Shown here: in pieces, positions 58,133-64,000 of the stretch
How the letters are laid out: each line of letters starts with the position of its first letter
Position numbering within the stretch: the first letter of the stretch is position 1
Assembly: GCA_012934845.2 (NCBI GenBank)
Contig: WNNJ02003646.1
Coordinates: 1 to 64,000, forward strand
From: Pomphorhynchus laevis
Taxonomy: Eukaryota > Acanthocephala > Palaeacanthocephala > Echinorhynchida > Pomphorhynchidae
Reading direction: 5' to 3'
Length of the DNA: 64,000 nucleotides
Notes under the pieces: model-generated
The model's input: the letters and a program-made list of their open reading frames with translations, nothing else
The model's database searches: none
What the model was told of the DNA's origin: nothing
Made by a program: the position numbers and the translations under genes

Positions 58133-60997
58133 TCAGGGATACGATAGCTTCTCCATATTATCGATCTGTTCCAGACATATTCGCAATCGCTTCTTAAATA
58201 AAGTCAGCGTTGTGGAGGCAACAACGTATTCAGGAAGACTATTCCACACGTTAACTACACGTCTTGACAATCTTGTGACAGGCGATAGTTTCCCAGTATG
58301 CTGTTTAAAAATTGTCATCGAATGATGTCGCCTGGATCTATTATTACGACATGCCATAATATTTCGAGGATATCCATCAAATTTGTGCAATAATTTCCAC
58401 GTTGCAACCAAGTCGATAAACATTAACCTCACCTTCATGTCAAATATGCCAATCACTTTAAGTCTCTCACGATAAGGTAAATACTTACAGTCTGGACATA
58501 AACGGGTAATACGGCGAAGAACTCCATCGACAGCATTCAGTTCAGTCCGTGTACATGGGAAGCAAGATGGAGAGCAATACTCAAGTATTGGTCTCAATAA
58601 CGAGTTAAACAGCACCCTGAACGACGATGGATTTATTTTCAGAAAGCAATTTTTGATAGTGTGCATCATTTTTCTAGCTTTGCCTAATTGAATGTTGTAA
58701 TGATGTCGTGTCTTTAAAGATGAATCGATCAAAATACCAAGATCACGATGAGTCGAAACTATCTCAAGTTCTTTTACACCAATGAAGTAGGTATGACATC
58801 CTTTGCGTCCACGACCCAATCTCATATTCTTACACTTTTCCAGGTTTAATGATACTCCTGTAGTAAGACTCCATTCATACACTAAATCCAGGTCACGCTG
58901 CAATGACAAACAGTCTCGTTCAGTCGAGATCACATTCCATAACTTCAAATCGTCAGCATAGGCTAAGTGTGGTACATTAAGCGATCTCAACAACTCGTTG
59001 ATAAAAATGCAAAATAATAATGGCCCGAGAACCGTTCCTTGAGGTACACCACGTATAACACTGCGTTTAGATGAAAAAGCATTACCTACTCTTACACAAA
59101 ATTGTCGACCATTCAAGAAGTTCTCAATCCAACGAGTCAGATAGTAATCTACACCAATAGATTCGAGAATACTTATTAATTCAGCATGTGGAACGCGATC
59201 AAATGCCTTGGAGAAATCCAAATAGACGACATCGACAACCAATCCACATGAAATTGCGTCAGCCCATTGTTCACGAGCACATAAAGTATTCGTTAGACAT
59301 GAGCGGCCATGCCGAAAACCGTGTTGAGAGTCGCTCAAATAGTTTATTGAACCCAATACATTTATTAATCTTTTGTGAACAATTCTCTCAAGTACCTTAC
59401 TTACAGTAGATGTTAAACTTATGGGCCTAAAATCACTAACATCGCAAGCATTTTTCGTTTTCGGAAGTGGTACCACAATCGCCGATTTCCAATCATTTGG
59501 AATTATCGACGTATTGAGAGAAACGTTGAATAATTTGGAAAGCGGATATGACAGGATACATTTCAAGAGCTTAAGGATATAAGTGGGGATATCGTCAGGA
59601 CCAGCTGACACGCATTTAGCTAACCTTGATAGCTCTATCTCAACTTCCTCCATCGTGATAATTATATATGGACTCTGACAGATTGATGAACCATTACAAA
59701 TATTGACTTTATAAGCATCATCCCTATTTAACGATAGTGCAAACACATCAGCGAACGCCTCAGAAATTTTCATAGGGTCTTCAACTAATTCGTTTCCGAT
59801 ATGAATGCGTCGGACACTAGAATTAGATACTCTTGATCGACAAACATAATTCCAAAATCGCTTGGGTGTGTGACCTAAAGACATAGCAACATCATTCTCG
59901 TACAAGTATCTCTTTTTTGATTTTAAGCGATTGCATTTATTGCGTATTAGTTTGTACTCACTATATAAAGCATCACTCTTACTACAGAGACTCCACGCCT
60001 TATTTCTCAACCTTATACAACGCTTTAGTTCGCTATCAAACCACGGAGGTTTATCAGACCTCTTACGCTTGGAAAATACACGCATGGGAGCAAATTCGTC
60101 TAGGACTTGAATTACCCCACTTTTGATAGACTGCCACATGCTCTCCACATCACCATCATTACTTACAAAAGAAATCCTTTTAGCATATTCAATTATCTCA
60201 TTATCTGGGATAACTTTCCGTACTCGCTTCTCAACAATCTCTACACTGTCTGATCCGGTCGAATTAGTAGGAATCAGAAACTTGACCACCACATGATCGC
60301 TTGAACTAATTGGAGGTTCTTTGTCAATTGAAGAAATATCATATTCAAGTCTAGTAAACAGCAGGTCAATCTTCGAGGATGATTCTGCGGAGAAACGAGT
60401 ATCAAAATGAACATGTTGAATAAGCAACATTTCATCATACAATAAATTACATAACGACATAGTATATTTATCATAAGTTGCAATACTGGAGAGGGCGGAA
60501 TTGTATGAATGCATGTTAAAATCACCAAAGATAAAAAATTTATGGCACTTGGGTATATTCTTAAGGAAATCAATAAGAGCGAACGATATTGCGCCCGGAG
60601 CACGATATACTATACATAAAGTAATAATAGCACTCCCAGATTGCGTAATACTCAACTGTAGAGCCTCGGCAGAGCATGAATCATCAATGAATTTTACGGC
60701 TGAACTAACAATCAAACTCACATGCACATAGAAGGCAACTCCACCACCGCGTCCATGGGCTCGATCAGATCTATAAAGAGCGAATTCAGGTATGTGAACC
60801 ATATCATCAGATATGTCAGGATGAAACCAACTTTCACAAACTCCAAAGACATTGACATCATGACAACGTATCCAATACCTAATCTCATCCAACTTATTAA
60901 CTGCGCTACGTGCATTTGTAAATGCAATTTTCATGGAAGACGAAACATCTCGACATGGACTAGCTGTTGCTAGTACGGTAATCAAAGATCCACACAT
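58133..60997 (-). CDS. CR1-type LINE ORF2, intact
   Basis: The likely ATG is at 60997, 20 nt after the ORF1 stop; the frame itself is open from a TTG at 61039. About 954 residues have no stop. The N-terminal APE endonuclease shows IAFTNARSAVNKLDEI, VCESWF, FFIFGDFNMHS, IDLLF and SSSDHVVV. The RT shows DFRPISLTSTVSKVLERIV, QHGFRHGRSC, VYLDFSKAFDRVPH, GVPQGTVLGPLLF and YADDLKLW. The C-terminus has DLGILIDSSLK, LLRPILEYCSP and NVWNSLPEYVVAS. This is a complete CR1-group ORF2, which nicks target DNA and reverse-transcribes element RNA. Length and motif order are normal. The element may be, or recently have been, active. Confidence 0.88.
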   Translation of the reverse strand: MCGSLITVLATASPCRDVSSSMKIAFTNARSAVNKLDEIRYWIRCHDVNVFGVCESWFHPDISDDMVHIPEFALYRSDRAHGRGGGVAFYVHVSLIVSSAVKFIDDSCSAEALQLSITQSGSAIITLCIVYRAPGAISFALIDFLKNIPKCHKFFIFGDFNMHSYNSALSSIATYDKYTMSLCNLLYDEMLLIQHVHFDTRFSAESSSKIDLLFTRLEYDISSIDKEPPISSSDHVVVKFLIPTNSTGSDSVEIVEKRVRKVIPDNEIIEYAKRISFVSNDGDVESMWQSIKSGVIQVLDEFAPMRVFSKRKRSDKPPWFDSELKRCIRLRNKAWSLCSKSDALYSEYKLIRNKCNRLKSKKRYLYENDVAMSLGHTPKRFWNYVCRSRVSNSSVRRIHIGNELVEDPMKISEAFADVFALSLNRDDAYKVNICNGSSICQSPYIIITMEEVEIELSRLAKCVSAGPDDIPTYILKLLKCILSYPLSKLFNVSLNTSIIPNDWKSAIVVPLPKTKNACDVSDFRPISLTSTVSKVLERIVHKRLINVLGSINYLSDSQHGFRHGRSCLTNTLCAREQWADAISCGLVVDVVYLDFSKAFDRVPHAELISILESIGVDYYLTRWIENFLNGRQFCVRVGNAFSSKRSVIRGVPQGTVLGPLLFCIFINELLRSLNVPHLAYADDLKLWNVISTERDCLSLQRDLDLVYEWSLTTGVSLNLEKCKNMRLGRGRKGCHTYFIGVKELEIVSTHRDLGILIDSSLKTRHHYNIQLGKARKMMHTIKNCFLKINPSSFRVLFNSLLRPILEYCSPSCFPCTRTELNAVDGVLRRITRLCPDCKYLPYRERLKVIGIFDMKVRLMFIDLVATWKLLHKFDGYPRNIMACRNNRSRRHHSMTIFKQHTGKLSPVTRLSRRVVNVWNSLPEYVVASTTLTLFKKRLRICLEQIDNMEKLSYP

Positions 60998-61017
60998 GCT
61001 AGAGGATACCGATCTAT

Positions 61018-62112
61018 CTACAGTTCTAATGGTTTCCAACGGACAAATGGCTTTCGACGAACAACTCGAAAATTTCTAATGCATAGATCTTTCTCGCCTA
61101 ATAGTAAACGCTTGTGAAGCTCGTTCCTCGCATTTTTCAGTTTTGAACGATCGTCAAAAGATAGATCTCTCAAAATACGTATTGAGTTTTTTTCGAGACG
61201 ATGAGCCCGACTAAATATATAATTTGCATGAGTCGACGAATCTACCACAACCTTTAACAATCGCGGTATGTTTGAACTGTTTGTTCGCCTTCCCAGCCGG
61301 AACAAACTTCTAACCACAATCTCCTTAGCTATATCTTTATCGTTAGCATGGAATATTTTATTCAGAACTCCTCTTATCGCACTAACATCATCGTTTACTC
61401 GCTCCTGTGACACAGAAGAATTTGATTCAGATAGATTGGCGAAAAGAATGCACCTGTCCCTTGAAGCGCTTCGATTTTTCTTATACACTCTGTGAGAACT
61501 TTTGAACTTAGAAGACACAGAACTGGGTAACTCGTCCTGTGAAAGATTATCAGTAGGTTCATTGAGCTTAAGTGAATTCTCATGTACACGCACTGAGCTT
61601 GCCGTGATGCTGTTTTCAATCAACCGTTCTTCCAATGCCGATTTTGTTTTTCGCAATATACGAACGTTGTTTCTAGGACTTACCGTTCTATCACAGGTTA
61701 CATTTGAAGATGCGATACCATATTCAAGTTCAACGGGTAAGTTAGTTATTTCCTTGAAATGCTGCGATTCGTGAACGGAATCATCCACATCAAATTCACA
61801 TACTTCCATAGTGTGTTCATCACCGTGAACACCAACATGTGATATATTTGCCTGTCCACTAACGCATCCCATTTGCATGAACCTAGACGCACAGCAAAAT
61901 CCACATATATATTTCTTGATAGTGTAGCTGTTACGCAACGAAGTTAACAGAGAAACTGTCGTCCAAACACTGCAGCCGGGAACATCACAAGCCACCTGCA
62001 GACTACCGTATTCCTCTTCGCTACCAGTGATATGTGATGCATCATGTTTGCTATCAGCCTTAGTCCGCCCATTCCTATAAGTATCGTTTTTATTTTGACC
62101 TTTTTTTACCAT
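61018..62112 (-). CDS. CR1-type LINE ORF1, intact
   Basis: 364 codons from ATG 62112 to TAG 61018. Residues 35-95 carry a Cys/His pattern (CDVPGCSVW...YICGFCCA) that could bind zinc, like the PHD-like fingers of some CR1 ORF1 proteins. The C-terminal half has RSLFRLGRR, RLLKVVVDSSTH and ILRDLSFDDRSKLKNARN, ending RNFRVVRRKPFVRWKP, the conserved C-terminal block of CR1-group ORF1, a nucleic-acid chaperone. It is read just upstream of ORF2. Confidence 0.8.
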   Translation of the reverse strand: MVKKGQNKNDTYRNGRTKADSKHDASHITGSEEEYGSLQVACDVPGCSVWTTVSLLTSLRNSYTIKKYICGFCCASRFMQMGCVSGQANISHVGVHGDEHTMEVCEFDVDDSVHESQHFKEITNLPVELEYGIASSNVTCDRTVSPRNNVRILRKTKSALEERLIENSITASSVRVHENSLKLNEPTDNLSQDELPSSVSSKFKSSHRVYKKNRSASRDRCILFANLSESNSSVSQERVNDDVSAIRGVLNKIFHANDKDIAKEIVVRSLFRLGRRTNSSNIPRLLKVVVDSSTHANYIFSRAHRLEKNSIRILRDLSFDDRSKLKNARNELHKRLLLGEKDLCIRNFRVVRRKPFVRWKPLEL

Positions 62113-62586
62113 TTGTGAAGAAAAATCACAAATATGATATGCGCACTAGTCAGAGCCCTTGTATCTCGGGATGACTGCTGGAAAGTCGATTGTGTGTTTA
62201 AGATTTGTAAGTAGTTCTTTTAGTAAGTAATCGAAGGCGTTCGTCTTGTAAGAATTATAATAACCAAGACTTATGTTAAATTCGACGAAGTATATAAATT
62301 CGTTATCTTCTCGAGGATTGTATGTTTATAAGAAACCAAAATGTATTAATATTAATAATCATTATATTAATCTTGGTGGACAAGATTTTCCGAGAGCGAA
62401 GCGAGCGGAACTAAAATCCGGAACAGAATTCCGAAACTAAAATCTGGAACTGAAATCTGGAATGTATGTTTATCAGAATCCAAATTTTTTTAAGGTCCAT
62501 TAAAAAAATTAAATTTAATTTAATTATTAAATTTTGATTTAGCATTATTATGTTTTGTTTATTTTATAATTATATTAAATACGTAG
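62113..62586 (-). promoter_or_regulatory. 5' leader of the CR1-type LINE
   Basis: Non-coding. It contains a degenerate repeat of aaaatctggaact at 62410-62465 and the GC-rich ttccgagagcgaagcgagcg. The 5' end of the element could not be placed. Confidence 0.4.
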
Positions 62587-62587
62587 A

Positions 62588-62812
62588 CTCAGTTAGCTGA
62601 TTTAATTTGAAGTGATTCGTAAAGTGAATTGTGAGCTAATGTGAAGTGAATTATTGGTTGTTGTGAAGTGAATTGTGGGCTGATGTGAAGTGAATTGTGG
62701 CCGGATGTGAAGTGAATTGCGGGCTGATGTGTAGTGAATTTTGGGCTGATGTTAAGTGAATTTTGGGCTTATGTTAAGTGAATTGTGGGCTAACTCAGTT
62801 AGCTGATTTAAT
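62588..62812. repeat. 22-bp tandem repeat between 19-20-bp direct repeats
   Basis: Eight units of 22 bp (gtgaagtgaattgtgggctg...) start at 62619, 62641, 62663, 62685, 62707, 62729, 62751 and 62773. The array is bracketed by ctcagttagctgatttaatt at 62588 and 62794. It is upstream of the CR1-type LINE in that element's direction and may be its promoter array. Confidence 0.85.
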
Positions 62813-62814
62813 TA

Positions 62815-62870
62815 ATTGACTTGTACGCGTGCAGCTGGCACGCATTTGCCATTTCAAATTAATTATTATT
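62815..62870 (+). mobile_element. L2-like LINE 3' tail fragment
   Basis: Contains a hairpin (gcgtgc agct ggcacgc) and catttgcc, then a taattattatt run. The same tail occurs at 63148-63206. Confidence 0.55.
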
Positions 62871-62924
62871 GCAATTTTTGATTTTATTTGTTCACAACAA
62901 TTTCTGCTATTACTTTTTCGGTGA

Positions 62925-63050
62925 AGCGAACATAATATAATGTAAAATATGATACATTAAATAATTAAATTTTAGGAACTGCAACAATTGGTTTTCTTCA
63001 AAAAAAAATTAATAATTAAAATTATTTTAATTTTAATTAAAACAATATCT
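62925..63050 (+). mobile_element. Naiad remnant
   Basis: At about 62938-63000 the sequence aatataatgtaaaatatgata, then cattaaataattaaatttta and tggttttcttcaaa, matches the Naiad segment encoding YNIKYNTLNNEIL and GFLQNH. It is short and decayed. Confidence 0.45.
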
Positions 63051-63051
63051 C

Positions 63052-63210
63052 TTATCAACATCAATGCCGTGCTTCAAACGCTAAATCCGATGTCATTTTA
63101 ACAATTAACTAATTAATCTATGACTTTTGCTGGTTTTTTTTTGTTAGTGGTCATGTAAGCGTGCAGTTGGCACGCATTTGCCACGTTAAATAAATTATTA
63201 TTATTATTCG
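63052..63210 (+). mobile_element. L2-like LINE 3' end, second copy
   Basis: atcaacatcaatgccgtgct at 63058 matches the 3' UTR of the L2/Rex1-like fragment at 56.92 kb. The piece ends with gcgtgcagttggcacgc (hairpin), catttgccacg and a (ATT)n run at 63188-63206, so it gives the true 3' end of that family. Confidence 0.6.
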
Positions 63211-64000
63211 CGTACGAACAGTTATACGGCCGTTGACAAACGCTCATTTGTACCCCGACAAAGAATATTATTTTTACGGGTTCTCGGTCGTCGATAAATT
63301 CACCGGGAATTAAGATAATCCAATAATGATTTCAATATTGCAAGTATTATTCGCGTACCTATGCAATGTTACGAATTGTGAATATAGTGGACAGGAGCAG
63401 TAAGAAAAACCAATGACGGTTGCCTAATCCTTGATTGGATTGTTGATTGTGAATACATATTTTTTAGAAAGCTAGCGCGAAATTCCAAATTCGTGCAATT
63501 AGCGAATCACGCCAAAATCGTCCTTGCAAACCGAAACAAGATCCTGATCAGCGACAAAACATAGTAGTCATGCGAGACATAACTCCGGGTTACAAAGATA
63601 AAAGCTGTCCAGATAAAACCAAATCAAGACATACTTCAATGCAATCAAATACGGAAAGTATTTATCGAGATGAAACATCAAATAGATGCGGTCAATTTCA
63701 ATATCATAACCAGACTAATAATACCGTCTATCATTTGATCTGATACAGTAACTGATGGAAACAGGGGTAACGCAAATGGTTTAAAAACAGGTACAATTTC
63801 AAAAAATTTAAACGATCAGCCAGGAAGACGATACCAACGTACTTTGATGATTACATCTGGCAGATGAAAAATGTCATGACAAATTATATTTTATAGCATT
63901 TTTGATAGAAAGGGATGGAAAGTAGAGTGGAAGAATAAATCAACACCTGCACAATTAATTAATTAATAGTACTTCTCTTTACAACTGCTCAGTGGAGAGC
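63211..64000. other. Unassigned terminal stretch
   Basis: Moderately GC-rich patches (63213-63300) but no frame that I can recognise. It may be an unrecognised element or a gene end cut by the window edge. Confidence 0.3.

Noticed and set aside
61004-61039. ORF2 of the CR1-type LINE starting at 61039
   Set aside because: That codon is TTG. The first ATG is at 60997. Similar GTG or TTG pseudo-starts are at 40348 and 46473.
1-64000. tRNA or rRNA genes
   Set aside because: No A-box/B-box pair with a cloverleaf and no rRNA core sequence was noticed on either strand by eye.

Overview
The window is AT-rich DNA from an animal nuclear genome, most likely an invertebrate. The evidence is eukaryotic: split genes with GT-AG introns and consistent phases, several LINE clades with zinc-knuckle ORF1 proteins, Penelope-like elements (PLEs), a 290-bp satellite, and no bacterial operon structure. 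The species cannot be named from the sequence. Most bases are transposon debris or non-coding AT-rich filler.

Layout. 1-3.98 kb: AT-rich filler with one Naiad tail. 3.98-5.2 kb: three hammerhead-ribozyme cores in front of a canonical PLE reverse-transcriptase (RT) remnant. 6.1-7.3 kb: a complex repeat family that recurs at 43.2-43.9 kb. 7.76-8.07 kb: fragments of a restriction-like-endonuclease (RLE) LINE and of a Naiad tail. 9.2-14.3 kb: a nest of inverted and tandem Naiad fragments. 14.4-19.1 kb: a minus-strand host gene of at least five exons, with the satellite array inside one intron. 20.6-24.4 kb: an unidentified ORF and the RLE LINE. 24.9-30.4 kb: a Naiad fragment, a duplicated 598-bp repeat, two RTE-clade pieces and a small inverted-repeat element. 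30.8-34.2 kb: a possible host first exon and a 1.14-kb element with terminal inverted repeats. 34.3-36.3 kb: the best Naiad copy, with its GIY-YIG endonuclease ahead of the RT. 36.3-40.7 kb: an endonuclease (APE) type LINE on the minus strand with a 19-bp repeat array at its 5' end. 41-46 kb: host-gene territory with the last two exons of an SLC16-type transporter on the minus strand. 46.2-54.8 kb: two related Jockey/I-like LINEs in tandem. 54.8-58 kb: CR1, L2/Rex1 and Naiad fragments. 58-62.8 kb: a CR1-type LINE with both ORFs open. 62.8-64 kb: L2-like tails and unassigned sequence.

The most interesting signals are RNA structures. Naiad 3' regions, present in about ten copies, share a hairpin followed by a pseudoknot whose stems show compensatory changes between copies. 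Published work describes Naiads as lacking canonical hammerheads, so this may be an undescribed RNA module. Separately, canonical hammerhead cores sit just upstream of the other PLE remnant, and in one copy homology stops exactly at the predicted cleavage site.

The ORFs were checked for true ATG starts. Several apparent starts (40348, 46473, 61039) are GTG or TTG codons, and the entries below give the more likely start.
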